From Chloroflexota bacterium (GTDB lineage: Bacteria > Chloroflexota > Ktedonobacteria > Ktedonobacterales > Ktedonobacteraceae): a DNA stretch of 64,000 bases. Positions 45,789-56,100 of this stretch are shown piece by piece. The DNA is taken from positions 1 to 64,000 of the forward strand of contig VBHI01000221.1 of NCBI GenBank assembly GCA_005881495.1, read 5' to 3'. Below the pieces are notes generated by a model. The model saw only the letters and a program-made list of their open reading frames with translations. It was not told the DNA's origin and ran no database searches. The stretch's first letter is position 1. Every line of letters starts with the position of its first letter. The position numbers and the translations under genes are program-made.

Positions 45789-46522
45789 AAGTCAAAGGCA
45801 AACGTATTCTCGTCGTTGATGATGAACTTCCCATTCAACGTATTTTGCGCCGGAACCTCTCCGTCAGTGGCTATGATGTTCTGGTTGCTGATGACGGAGA
45901 ACAGGCCGTGGAAATGGCTCGGGCACATCAACCCGATCTTATTTTGCTCGATCTCTGTCTTCCTGGCGAGCTAGATGGCCTGGAGGTCTGCAGGCAGGTG
46001 CGCCTCACTATGCAGACACCTATCATCGTACTGTCGGCTCTCACAGAGGAAAAGCAAAAAGTCGAAGCTTTAGACCTTGGAGCAGACGACTATTTGACAA
46101 AGCCCTTCAGCAACGATGAATTGCAAGCACGGGTTCGTGCATGTCTGCGGCGCGCCAATTCGCCTGAAAACGGCGGCGATTCGCCTGGGCAACCCGAGAT
46201 TTTGCGCAGTGAAGACGGTTATTTATATATGCATGTCGTTCAGCGACTCGTGCGCGCCGGTGAACACGATGTGCGCTTGACGCCAACCGAGTTCGAGTTA
46301 TTGCGACAATTGATGCTCAATGCTGGCAAAGTGCTTACACACCGCACGTTATTGCGAGCAGTCTGGGGACCAGAATATGGTGAAGAAGCCGACTACCTTC
46401 GCGTCTACGTGCGGCAGTTGCGCCTCAAAGTGGAAACGGAACCATCAAGGCCGCGCTATATCATCACAGAACCAGGAATCGGCTACGTTTTTCGTGGAAA
46501 CGTGATTACTCAAGAACTTTAA
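45785..46522 (+). CDS. OmpR/KdpE-family response regulator
   Basis: A 245-residue transcription regulator. The receiver domain (about 8-122) has VVDDE, the phospho-Asp in LILLDLCLPGELDG, the Ser in VLSAL and Lys in LTKPF. The winged-helix domain (about 150-240) has RLTPTEFELLRQLMLNAGKV, LRAVWGPEYG and the YIITEPGIGYVF ending typical of KdpE. It overlaps the kinase gene by four bases. No kdpFABC genes are in the window, so the target is unknown. Confidence 0.94.
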   Translation: MKVKGKRILVVDDELPIQRILRRNLSVSGYDVLVADDGEQAVEMARAHQPDLILLDLCLPGELDGLEVCRQVRLTMQTPIIVLSALTEEKQKVEALDLGADDYLTKPFSNDELQARVRACLRRANSPENGGDSPGQPEILRSEDGYLYMHVVQRLVRAGEHDVRLTPTEFELLRQLMLNAGKVLTHRTLLRAVWGPEYGEEADYLRVYVRQLRLKVETEPSRPRYIITEPGIGYVFRGNVITQEL

Positions 46523-46688
46523 TAGAATTTTAATAACTTTTACCATTTTCTTAATAAACACCTAATTCGTAATAGCGTAAACTACATACTAGCGTGTTTT
46601 TTTGCTGTCGGCGGTGGGGAACCATCATGATCATAGACGGCAATCACGTTATCAAACTGTCTATATGCATACTAGAGGAAAAGCTGTA

Positions 46689-47552
46689 ATGAGCGATCGG
46701 CGAGGATGCCCAAAACCGCGTGTACTGATCATTGGTCAGCAAGAAAGTTTTGAGCATATCCTCACAACAAATATTCAAAACTGGGGCTATGAAGCACGAA
46801 TAGTATCTGCTTCCACAACCACGCAGGAAAATGAAGCTGAAGGCGACATCTTATTGTTTGATCTGGACAAAGCTCACGATACCTCGATCGTCACAGAGGG
46901 CGCGCAAACGCCCGCAAAAGAAATCAGAGCGCCTTCCTACCCTTCATACTTGGTAGCGGATGAAGTGAGGAAAAAGAATCGGCTACAATTGCCACGTGCG
47001 CGCTTCACAATTGTATTGAGCAGCCAATCCGTCTCGCGTTCAACGCTCGAACAAATTGGCGCCGTCGCTCTGCTGCAAAAACCTTTTGAAATGGGCCGCT
47101 TGCAGCGCTATTTACGCGTCTTGCAAAGGCTTCTGCTCGAGCCGGCAATAACTCAACCTTTGGACGAAAAGAGGCGCATCTTGGTCGTAGACGACGATAT
47201 TGCTATTGCCAACGCGGTACAACAATGTCTCATTTTTGAATCGGGCTATGAAGTAGCAGTAGCATATGATGGCCTGGCAGCGTTAGAACAATGCCTTGAT
47301 TGGAGACCTGATTGCATTGTCACAGATTTGATTATGCCCTGGATGAATGGCTATCAGGTCATGCGCTGTCTAAACGCCGTTTCCCTACAAACAATGCCCG
47401 CTTTTGTGATTATGAGTGCGTTAAATCAGTTTGAGGTGCCCTGGAATCGCTCATATATGCGTGGTAATGTGGTCGAGTATGTTGATAAACCGTTCAACGT
47501 CGATCGCTTGCTCTCCGCTATAAAACAAGCATGTATTATGCATAGCGCCTGA
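46689..47552 (+). CDS. Double-receiver response regulator, first receiver degenerate
   Basis: A 287-residue protein without an output domain. Residues 10-155 look like a receiver that has lost its acidic pocket (VLIIGQQES instead of an Asp pair) but keeps a Lys-Pro-Phe end (LLQKPFEMGRL). Residues 165-285 are a full receiver: ILVVDDDIAI, phospho-Asp in CIVTDLIMPWMNG, VIMSAL and YVDKPFNVDRL. GAGGA lies nine to ten bases before the ATG at 46689; an earlier ATG at 46665 is possible. It follows the KdpE-like gene by 166 bases and precedes the chemosensory operon, so it could link the two. Confidence 0.83.
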   Translation: MSDRRGCPKPRVLIIGQQESFEHILTTNIQNWGYEARIVSASTTTQENEAEGDILLFDLDKAHDTSIVTEGAQTPAKEIRAPSYPSYLVADEVRKKNRLQLPRARFTIVLSSQSVSRSTLEQIGAVALLQKPFEMGRLQRYLRVLQRLLLEPAITQPLDEKRRILVVDDDIAIANAVQQCLIFESGYEVAVAYDGLAALEQCLDWRPDCIVTDLIMPWMNGYQVMRCLNAVSLQTMPAFVIMSALNQFEVPWNRSYMRGNVVEYVDKPFNVDRLLSAIKQACIMHSA

Positions 47553-47674
47553 TACGTATTCCTCTCTCTTTCGTCTATATGAGGGGAGACTGGAAATTTT
47601 GACGATTCACTGCACGTGAAATAGTCGAGCATGAATGACTTGCGCGTTTGGCCGAGAAAGGAATAGAAGGAACA

Positions 47675-49072
47675 ATGGAGCAGCATGACCGCATAATGGA
47701 TGGAGACCTACAAACATTGGGTCTCCAATCAATCCTGAAAATGCTCGCGCTGAGTGGGAAAACCGGGACTCTCTTCGTCCATTCGGGGCCGGAGACTCTC
47801 CTTATCAGCCTTCGCAAAGGACAGATCGTCGCATTGCGCGAAGAAGGCGTGCCCCAGCCGGATTTACTTATGATGCTCTGCCTTGTCAATAAGTTAGATC
47901 CTCCCCGTGCTCATACGATCCGTGCCTATGCCGGTGGCAATATGCAGATTGCGCTGGCAATGCTCGTCGAACGTAATTGGATGAGTGCCGCCGAAATGCA
48001 GCGTCGCCTGGAATTCGCTATCACTCAATCCATCAGTCACGCGTTGCGCTGGGTCGATGGCCGTTTCGCTTTCCATCGCCAACTGGTGCCGATAGAAAGT
48101 GGCATGCAGCCACTCGATATTGACTCGACACTCCTGGAGGCCTTGCGCCAGGCCGATGAGTGGGAAGAGATGGGCGAAACTCGTTTGACCCGCACATCCG
48201 TTGCCCGCTGGCTGCCCGAGATTAATAACGATGTTCGTAGCCTGGGACTGAGCCAGGAATATATCCAAGTGCTCTGTCTCTCAAATGGAGAATTACCTCT
48301 CCAGGCCATCGCACTGGTTCTCATGACTCCAGAAGCGCGTGTCGCGCGTATCATGTCCCGCCTGCTCGAACTTCGCCTCATCGAAGTCGTAGATACTGCC
48401 TTTGAGACAGAAGTACAACAAGACATCTCCAATCTCATCATTAAGTGCCAGACAACCTTAACGCGCCAACAGCAATCTTCCAACCCTGAACAACACTTGC
48501 TTGGCCTTGTCACCGTTCTCTCAGAATGTATTAACGGTCTGTTGGTTCATCATAGCAAATACGCGAAAAGTCTTCGCGGACGAGGGCAAATACCCTATGC
48601 TGAAGTTGTACGGTATTTGGAGCGCCGTTTTGGCAACCAGTTGCAGCTCCTTTCAAAGCAGCAATATCCCATCCTTGAAACCATCGAATTTACCAACGGC
48701 AGGCTTGACTGCACCTCTATTCTTACCCTGGACAAGCTGGTAAAAGGCGAGCAACTGGAAGAATTTTATTGGGAAGCCGTCCTTGGCCTTGCCGCGTTCT
48801 TACGCATGGTCTTCGCGGAACTACTGCGTGATGAGGTCGGGAATTCACATACGGGACGCAACCTCAATTTTGCCTGGAAAGCTTTCCTCACAGAAATTGA
48901 CCAGGAAATACAACAGTACCAGGTCTACCGGGCACAGCGCAACGCGCGCCTGTCTCGTGGTCGTGATGCTGTTCCGCCCACACCAATGGGTATCACTCAA
49001 TATTGGAATCATGTTCCTCAAAATGAAGGTGGTCCCCACAGGTCACCTGAGCCACGTAGGAGGTCAATCTGA
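47675..49072 (+). CDS. DUF4388 (PATAN) protein heading a chemosensory operon
   Basis: A 465-residue protein. DUF4388 occupies residues 8-150 (GDLQTLGLQSILKMLALSGK, then GTLFVHSGPETLLISLRKGQ), with the usual extra helices ending in VDGRFAFHRQ. The remaining 300 residues are helical, including a winged-helix-like stretch (LSNGELPLQAIALVLMTPEA) and a C-terminal helical domain. In cyanobacterial Pix-type operons the first gene (pixG/patA-like) encodes a PATAN domain plus receiver; here no receiver is fused. AGAAGGAACA precedes the ATG at 47675. The next gene overlaps its stop. Confidence 0.82.
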   Translation: MEQHDRIMDGDLQTLGLQSILKMLALSGKTGTLFVHSGPETLLISLRKGQIVALREEGVPQPDLLMMLCLVNKLDPPRAHTIRAYAGGNMQIALAMLVERNWMSAAEMQRRLEFAITQSISHALRWVDGRFAFHRQLVPIESGMQPLDIDSTLLEALRQADEWEEMGETRLTRTSVARWLPEINNDVRSLGLSQEYIQVLCLSNGELPLQAIALVLMTPEARVARIMSRLLELRLIEVVDTAFETEVQQDISNLIIKCQTTLTRQQQSSNPEQHLLGLVTVLSECINGLLVHHSKYAKSLRGRGQIPYAEVVRYLERRFGNQLQLLSKQQYPILETIEFTNGRLDCTSILTLDKLVKGEQLEEFYWEAVLGLAAFLRMVFAELLRDEVGNSHTGRNLNFAWKAFLTEIDQEIQQYQVYRAQRNARLSRGRDAVPPTPMGITQYWNHVPQNEGGPHRSPEPRRRSI

Positions 49073-49503
49073 TGGCTGAACCGACAGTACTAGTTGTGGA
49101 TGATAGTCCAACTGTGCGCAAAATCGTCCAAATGACCCTGCAACGAGAGCATATTAGAGTGATCACTGCTGGAGATGGTCTGAGCGCTCTCACCTCCGTT
49201 GCTGATGAAATGCCCGCTGTGATCCTCCTCGATATACAACTCCCTCGTATGGATGGGTACCATATTTGCCAGATAATACGGAAAAACTTGCAGTTTCGTC
49301 AAATACCGATTATTATGCTCAGTGGGAAGGACGGCTTGTTCGACAAGATGCGCGGTCGCCTCGCTGGCTCTACCGAATACTTGACGAAACCTTTTGACTC
49401 GGTAGAATTAGTCCAAACCGTGAAAAAACATCTCGTAAACTGGCAAGAACGCATGCCTCCTCAACACGAAGGTTTGCGCACTCGCCTGCGACGCCGTGGC
49501 TAG
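49072..49503 (+). CDS. pilG: CheY-like response regulator, PilG type
   Basis: A 143-residue single receiver. It has VLVVDDSPTVRKIV at the start, phospho-Asp in VILLDIQLPRMDGY, then a signature close to that of PilG: LSGKDGLFDKMRGRLAGSTE and YLTKPF. After the receiver there is a short basic tail ending in RTRLRRRG. It overlaps the upstream stop codon (TGATG), so translation is coupled. In Pil-Chp systems PilG transmits the CheA signal toward pilus extension. Confidence 0.88.
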   Translation: MAEPTVLVVDDSPTVRKIVQMTLQREHIRVITAGDGLSALTSVADEMPAVILLDIQLPRMDGYHICQIIRKNLQFRQIPIIMLSGKDGLFDKMRGRLAGSTEYLTKPFDSVELVQTVKKHLVNWQERMPPQHEGLRTRLRRRG

Positions 49504-49616
49504 GCATTGTCCGCGTACGCCTCGAACTGGAGGTTCCTGGTATATAGGCGTTGGTGAAATAGCCCTTTTTTCCCATTTCACTAGCGTAACTGGCTAATCG
49601 GAAAGGTATAATAGTG

Positions 49617-49982
49617 ATGCCTGGACAGAAGATTCTCGTTGTAGATGATAGCTGGACAGAGTTGACCATGATTGTCACACCGCTGCGTAACAGTGGCTTT
49701 GATGTGGTTACGGCTGTTGATGGAGACGAAGCTGTCGAAAAAGTGTTTCAAGAACACCCTCAATGTATTGTATTAGACGTGGTCTTACCTAAACAAAATG
49801 GTTTTCAATTGTGCCGAAAACTCAAAAGTTCAGAAGCAAGTCGGCATATTCCAATTATTTTGTTAACAAGTAAAAATACTCCCCTCGATAAATCTTGGGG
49901 GTTACGACAGGGCGCGGACCTGTATATGACCAAGCCATTTAATACTGATGAATTGGTGGCAAATGTACGCAGACTGGTGTAA
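49617..49982 (+). CDS. pilH: CheY-like response regulator, PilH type
   Basis: A 121-residue single receiver. ILVVDDSWTELTM, phospho-Asp in CIVLDVVLPKQNGF, Thr in ILLTSKN and Lys in YMTKPFN are all present. The loop LDKSWGLRQGADLYMTKP resembles PilH (DKVWGxRQGA-type). GAAAGG lies about ten bases before the ATG at 49617; the same stretch reads TATAAT at 49607-49612, which could also serve as a -10 box. PilH usually acts as a phosphate sink or counter-signal to PilG. Confidence 0.87.
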   Translation: MPGQKILVVDDSWTELTMIVTPLRNSGFDVVTAVDGDEAVEKVFQEHPQCIVLDVVLPKQNGFQLCRKLKSSEASRHIPIILLTSKNTPLDKSWGLRQGADLYMTKPFNTDELVANVRRLV

Positions 49983-50068
49983 GTAGATCGGGTGCCCATA
50001 CCTGGGTGCCTTACTTCATCGAGAGAGAGTAGACCCGGCGACTCGAAGTGTCGCGCAAGGAGATTTTT

Positions 50069-50740
50069 GTGGCCAGCGATGATCTGTTAATACGGCAAAG
50101 GGATGCTTTGGGAGCACAGACAAAGTCTTCTACCCAACGACCAGGATCACAATTTGGTAGTTCCTCCGACGATATACACGAGAGCCAGCACGGTTCCCGT
50201 GCTGCTTCCATGCTGGCATTGCAATCTCAACTTGCTCAAGTCGCGCAATCTCGTCCCGACAATGCTTCCCCTGGTGAAGTTCTTGGTGAGCAATACCTGG
50301 TCTTCTCACTTCTAGAGCGAGAATTCGCTCTCAAAGCTGAACATATTCAGGGCGTTGAACGCTTGGTTGATGTCACTCCCGTTCCCAACGTCGCTCCCTG
50401 GATTAGAGGCGTGATTAATCTACGCGGTTCCATCGCTTCTGTGGTCGATCTTCGCAGTTTTCTGGATATGGAGCAGCTACCCTACAATCCACGTACGCGC
50501 TTGTTGTCCGTGCAATACAATGAAATGGTGATTTGCCTGGTCGTGGATGGCGTCAGTGAAATGGTGCCTATCCCTCCCTCTGCTATTACCAACTTAAAAG
50601 TACGCCAGACCACAATTTCGCACTGGGCCATTCCCTATGCGGCCGGGGTCGCGTTGCTCGATACTCGGGTAATTGTGTTGGTTGATGCAGCGCGTCTGCT
50701 TTTCTCAGACAGAATGCAGCGTTACGAATCCCTACAATAA
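50069..50740 (+). CDS. CheW-like adaptor (PilI/PixI type)
   Basis: A 223-residue adaptor that couples receptors to CheA. A 75-residue Gln/Ser-rich extension precedes the CheW domain (about 80-220), which has YLVFSLLEREFALKAEHIQG, then VTPVPNVAPWIRGVINLRGS, and the VVDLRSFL motif. I chose the GTG at 50069 because AAGGAG lies six bases upstream; the frame opens earlier at a GTG at 50048 with no such site. Its position between the CheY genes and the receptor is the same as that of pilI. Confidence 0.88.
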   Translation: MASDDLLIRQRDALGAQTKSSTQRPGSQFGSSSDDIHESQHGSRAASMLALQSQLAQVAQSRPDNASPGEVLGEQYLVFSLLEREFALKAEHIQGVERLVDVTPVPNVAPWIRGVINLRGSIASVVDLRSFLDMEQLPYNPRTRLLSVQYNEMVICLVVDGVSEMVPIPPSAITNLKVRQTTISHWAIPYAAGVALLDTRVIVLVDAARLLFSDRMQRYESLQ

Positions 50741-50794
50741 TTTTTTCTTCTTACTTACTTGTGGATGTATTTTTACAAACAGGAGGCCCGGCGG

Positions 50795-52987
50795 ATGAAT
50801 CCTGATCGCAACAGAGGTGGCATGACTGTCAATGCGCTGATGCAAATAGGGTTATTTCTTTCAGCAGCAATTCCAGTCGTTATAATCGCATTTCTCGGAG
50901 TATTTGCCTCTCAACGAATACAAAGTAGCGGCAATAGCAGCGATTCTACTACTTTTGTACTTGTAGTTGTTGCCTGTGCAATAGTGTCCTTGATTGGCAT
51001 ACTGACCGCTAACTATTTTGTTCAGCGCGAAGTGAAAAGTCGGTTACTTGGACTTGTAGATGTTTGTCGTGATTATGTTAGCGGAGATCGCACCGTCCGT
51101 GCAGTGGTCAACGGTGACGATGAGTTCGCTATGCTCTCCCGCAACCTGAATGCACTCCTTGATAGCCTAGGCAACTCGCAAGGTGGAGTCGCATTCAACT
51201 CCTCCAATGGCAATGATGCTGCTGCACTTCAAGCTCAGATTGAAAAACTGCTTCAAGAAGTAAGTGCCGTTGGTGATGGCGACCTGCGTGTCCAGGCCGA
51301 AGTCACACCAGATACGCTTGGCGTCCTGGCCGACTCGTTTAACTATATGATCGAGGAGCTTGCGAAGGTTGTCGGACGCGTTCAATCAACCGCTGTGCAG
51401 GTGACAAACGCCACTCGCCGTATCATTGATCGCTCCAACGAGTTGACCCAGGCTTCCGAAACTCAGGTGGCACAAATTTCTCAAACCACCGAGGCCGTCG
51501 AAGCCCTGGCTATCTTCATTCAAAATGTAGCGCGCAATGCGCAACTGAGCGCCGAGGCTGCGCAGGAAGCGTTGCGCAATGCCAATAGTGGTCAACGTTC
51601 CGTTCGTCAAACGATCGAAGGCATGGTCCTCATTCGTGATAACGTCCAGGAAACTGCTAAGAAAATCAAACGTCTCGGTGAGCGCTCAAATGAAATCGGT
51701 GAAATTGTCCGTATTATCGAAGACATCGCAGATCAAACGAACTTGCTCGCACTCAACGCTGCTATTCAGTCCGCTATGGCTGGTGAGCATGGTCGAGGAT
51801 TCGCTGTCGTCGCCGATGAAATCCGTCTTCTCGCCGAACGCTCGACCGAATCTACCAAGCGTATCGCTACGCTGGTCAAAAGTATCCAGGGCGATACGTA
51901 CGAAGCAGTCGTAGCTATGGAAGATAGCACACAAGAAGTCGTCAAAGGTTCACAACTTGCTGACGAAGCCGGGCGCTCGCTGAACTCTATCTACACTGCC
52001 GTGGAACGGCAGGCGCAAATGATTGAGAGTATTGCTCGCGCCGCAAACGAACAGACGACTGTATCTGAGGCAGTTGCGGTAGCTATGGGTCAGATTTCCG
52101 ACATCACTCGCCAGACCAACATTGGTACTCAGGAGGCAGCCGCCAGTGTAAGCTATCTTGCTGAGTTGACAGAACAACTCCGTGCCTCGGTGTCCACCTT
52201 CCGTTTGCCCGATCGTGGCAATGATGCCATGGGAGCCTTCCCCGCTATGACCTCTGTGACCGAGCTGCAGGGCGGAAATGGCAGTCAATTCTTCCCGCCG
52301 GCCCTCGGCCCAGGTGCGGAAAACAATTGGGCACGAGATTTCACCGGGAATTACCCGCCGCTATCAGAACCTGGAAGAAGATCTGGTTCACTGGTTGCTC
52401 TCTCTTCTCGCAATGGCCAGTTTTCCTTTACTAATCAGCAAGATTTTAACCAATCTTCCTTCAGCCAGTCGCAGGGCTTCGGCGGACAGCAATCTTTTGC
52501 CGGTCAGCCCTCCTTTGGTGGTCAGCAGGATTTTAACCAGAAGACATTGGGCAATCAGCAGAGCTTTGCTCCTTCCTTTGATAATCAACAAGGCTTTGGC
52601 GGCCAACCTTCCTTTGGTAACCCGCAGGGTCTTAGTGGACAGCAATCGTTTGGTAATCAGTACCAACAAGGCTTTAGTGGTCAACCGTCCTTTGAGGGTC
52701 ACCAGGCTGGCTTTGACGATTTCGGTAGGTTTGAGCGACAACCGGGGTTTAATGACCAACAACAATTTGGCGCTATGCCAGGGTATACTGGACAGGGGCA
52801 ACCCAACAACCCGGCCTCAAACCCGGGAATCCAACCCCCAAATTCTGGCTCTCTGCACGACCAGCAGCCAGGACAATCTCAAGCCTCGCGCCAACGCTGG
52901 CAAAGAGACGCTCAACAAAATCAAAGTCAGTCTCATTTTGGTCAGGATCAGGCCCCATTCCCGAATGATGGGCAGTTTGGTCAGTAA
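50795..52987 (+). CDS. Methyl-accepting chemotaxis protein, PilJ-like, with a Gln/Gly/Phe-repeat tail
   Basis: A 730-residue receptor with two N-terminal membrane helices (about 14-36 and 49-72) separated by only about a dozen residues, so no periplasmic sensor. Two HAMP-like segments follow (about 76-130 and 150-200), then the coiled-coil signalling domain (about 205-480). Its tip reads LLALNAAIQSAMAGEHGRGF; Gln and Met replace the Glu and Arg of the Tsr-type tip, as in PilJ. From about residue 539 to the end the protein is low-complexity, with many repeats of the type GQQSF and GQPSFG, and no CheR-docking pentapeptide is seen at the end. AGGAGG lies nine bases before the ATG at 50795. Confidence 0.9.
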   Translation: MNPDRNRGGMTVNALMQIGLFLSAAIPVVIIAFLGVFASQRIQSSGNSSDSTTFVLVVVACAIVSLIGILTANYFVQREVKSRLLGLVDVCRDYVSGDRTVRAVVNGDDEFAMLSRNLNALLDSLGNSQGGVAFNSSNGNDAAALQAQIEKLLQEVSAVGDGDLRVQAEVTPDTLGVLADSFNYMIEELAKVVGRVQSTAVQVTNATRRIIDRSNELTQASETQVAQISQTTEAVEALAIFIQNVARNAQLSAEAAQEALRNANSGQRSVRQTIEGMVLIRDNVQETAKKIKRLGERSNEIGEIVRIIEDIADQTNLLALNAAIQSAMAGEHGRGFAVVADEIRLLAERSTESTKRIATLVKSIQGDTYEAVVAMEDSTQEVVKGSQLADEAGRSLNSIYTAVERQAQMIESIARAANEQTTVSEAVAVAMGQISDITRQTNIGTQEAAASVSYLAELTEQLRASVSTFRLPDRGNDAMGAFPAMTSVTELQGGNGSQFFPPALGPGAENNWARDFTGNYPPLSEPGRRSGSLVALSSRNGQFSFTNQQDFNQSSFSQSQGFGGQQSFAGQPSFGGQQDFNQKTLGNQQSFAPSFDNQQGFGGQPSFGNPQGLSGQQSFGNQYQQGFSGQPSFEGHQAGFDDFGRFERQPGFNDQQQFGAMPGYTGQGQPNNPASNPGIQPPNSGSLHDQQPGQSQASRQRWQRDAQQNQSQSHFGQDQAPFPNDGQFGQ

Positions 52988-53019
52988 CTAGCTGAGTTAC
53001 ACGTTTTTATACCTCCTTG

Positions 53020-53120
53020 CATCCCTGCTGACTGAAGGTAGACGCGCTAGCGAACTGAGCTTGCCCTGAGCCACACTTGCTCTGAACGGAGTGAAGAGGT
53101 AGCGAAGGGTTGCAGGGATG
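53020..53120. repeat. Inverted-repeat element in the MCP-CheA gap
   Basis: CATCCCTGC (53020-53028) and GCAGGGATG (53112-53120) form an outer stem around CCCTGAG- and AGCGAAGGG-containing sequence like that at 41.6 kb. It separates the receptor and CheA genes by 188 bp and may reduce read-through or act in RNA processing. Confidence 0.5.
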
Positions 53121-53175
53121 GCTTTCAAGTAGGCAACGGTGGAATGTGTAACTAGAATAAGTGGGTACGCGCAGA

Positions 53176-56100
53176 ATGTCGGATACGTTTGATAAACTTT
53201 CAGTACTCGATTCGTTTATCGAAGAAGTAAATAGTTATTTGCCAGAAATTGAGAACAACCTCGCAAAACTGGCACAACCGCCCTCTGGCTCAACTCCTGG
53301 CGACATGGAAGCTATTGAGGAGACCTATCGCCGTACCCATACTATCGGTGGCTCTGCTTCGATGATGGATTTTCCCGGTTTAGCACATGTCGCCCATGGT
53401 ATGGAAGATATCCTCGGCGACGTGCTAGATGGGGTAACCACGCTGGATCTTCCCATCCTTGCATTGTTGCAACGTTCACTCGGTAGAATGCACCAACTCC
53501 TCCAGGGCATACATGCTGGTATCGATGAAGAAGCAATTATGGCGGAAGATGATGCTGATTATGTGCGCTACCGCGCTCTCACTGACTCCTCAGCGCAGCC
53601 TGCGCCAGCTTCGAACGGCAGTAGCAATAATCAGCAACTGCTGGAAGCTGTCACGTCATCATTTGCTGATGAGCCGACGCCAATCCCAACCGCTTCGGCT
53701 ACACCCTCGATGCCATCGCTCGATGAAGTTTTGGCCTCTTTCCGTACGCCACCTGTGTCCCCAGGCGAAGAAGTTGCCTGGCCAGAAGATTCTGCACCCG
53801 CTGCCTCCGTCGCACCAGCGGAACCGGTCTATGAATTGCAATCTGAATATATAGGGGAGGGGAGCGAATATCGAGGGAGTGGGGAGCGTATGTCGAGCGA
53901 AGCCGATATACCGATGTGGGAAGAGTATCCGGCGCCCCATGTGGAAGAGCAAACTGCTGAACCTGAACCTGGTTTGGCAAATCCTAGCGCCCTGGAAATG
54001 TTGGTTGCCTCAACATCTTCACGGCCAGCAGCTACTCGCGATGATCCTACTGTCTCGCCCGCGCCGTCTCAGACCCCTGGAACGCCTTCGGTAGACCCAG
54101 ATGTATCGAGGGGCGAGCGAAGCGGGACAATTCCAGCACTCCCAGAAGCTGACCTGGCAGGTGTCACGAATCCCTGGCAGCCAGCTGTTGTCGCTCAACC
54201 TGCGCCGGTTCTCCAGGCTGGCGAACTGGCGATTCCTACGATTTTCAACGAAATGCAGGAAGAGGCTCAGACTGTAATCGTCCAGGCCTCCTCTCTCAGG
54301 GAAGTGCTGCACCAGTTGCGTATGGCCATGTCTGTCATAGAATCCCAACGCACCGAATTCAAAGGCTTTCTCGACGGTTCCAAGGATGCCCTTGATCGTA
54401 TGGAAGATTGGGCTGGGCAGGCCATGGGACTCAACCTGCGCAACAGTCCCGACCAGGTGCGGCGCTACCTGCCTCTCTCCGTCATGTGGGTGTCAAACAC
54501 CAAACTCAAGAAAGTGCTTGACCTACTTATACAGATAACCAGTGGTGTGGAGATGACGGATGAGCAAATACATACCGCCCTACAGCAATTGACTGCCTCA
54601 ATTACATCCTGTGGTGATGCGTTCCAACAACTCCAGGCAAATACCCCATCACATATGTTTACGCACGACCAGGGTTGGACACCCTGGGAAATGCGCGTCT
54701 TGCGTGAAGCGGAAGAAATGCGCGAGCGTGTTACCTTTGAGCGTCGGGACGACCCCGCTGCTCTGCGCGCAGAGATCGAGGCCGCTGTACGCGAGGAATA
54801 CCACTATGAGCAAGAAGCGAAGATACGCGAAGATATACGTCGTGAGTTCGAATCACGCCCTCTATCGCTCGCTGCCCGATCCGAATTAGAGCGCCAGTTG
54901 CGTAACGAGATCCGCCAGGAGTTTGAGGCCAAAAGACAGTTACAGGAGCGTGTCGCCGGCTCAGAGAATACTGCATCCCTTCAGGAGCTTGAAGCACAAC
55001 TGCGCAATGAAATTGAAATACAGGTCCGCCAGGAGTTTCTCAACCAGATAACCGAAGGCGCCGGCGATGTATTCAACCAATCCATGCAGCAGACACTCAT
55101 GCCTCCTGCACCAGCGGCGCCTCGCACCTCAAACTTTGTTGACCAGGCGCGCCAGGCAACCGGCTTGCCCACTTTAGGTACACCGGTGTCTGGATATGAA
55201 GTATCGCAAAACATCTATACGGCGCCAACCATCTCGCAACAGGTCTCCGCAACGCCTGTAGCGCCTGTGATGCGTTCGCAGCCTGCCCGGAAGCAGAAGC
55301 CTTTATCTTCTTCAGCCTTTAGTGGCGATTTTAGTGAAGAGGCCGCGGAAATCTTCCGTCTTGAGGCTGAAGAACACCTGCAAACAATCATTATGCATGT
55401 GGCAGCCCTGGAAAAAGCTCCCACCAATCGTGAGCTGATTCAGGGTGTCCGCCGTGCTACACATACTCTCAAAGGCGCCGCCGGCATGATGGGCTTCCGC
55501 GCTATCGCTGATCTCTCCCATATTTTTGAAGATCTGCTCGATAGTATCATGGAAGGCTCGACTGTCATTTCCCCCGCTGTCCTCAGTCTCATTCTCGATA
55601 CCTCGGAAACCCTTGATCTGCTCATCACAGGTAAGGGAGCCGACGCACAGGATGAAGAGGCGAAAGTACAGTTGCTGCGTGTCCGCTATGCCGGATTGCT
55701 TGGTGATCAGAGCATGCTTGGTAATGCCGATGCAGATGATATCGACGCCGATGATCTGAACGAAGAAGGCGATGATAATTCCTCCGTTGCTGGCGTCGTC
55801 GCAGGTACTCAAACTACAGAAACGAATGCCCAACGTGCGGCCCGTGGCGACCTGAGCGTACGCGTCAGGCTCAAGAAGCTCGATGAGCTTGTCAATCTTT
55901 TCGGTGAACTCCTCGTGAATCGTAGCATCCTGGAAGAGCGCGTTAGTCGCCTCGTTCAGCTTGTCTCCGACGTCGGTGTAAGTAGCAATCGCCTCAGAGA
56001 TGTGGGCCAGAAACTTGAAAGCAGATTTGAAGCGACAACTCTGCCTAGTGGTCGCTCTATACAGGTGATGCCAGGTGAGGGCCTCCAGAGCAAAGGGTTT

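Noticed and set aside
42909..46522. True kdpDE potassium-sensing pair
   Set aside because: The kinase lacks the KdpD sensor and membrane domains and no kdpFABC genes are nearby; only the core is similar.
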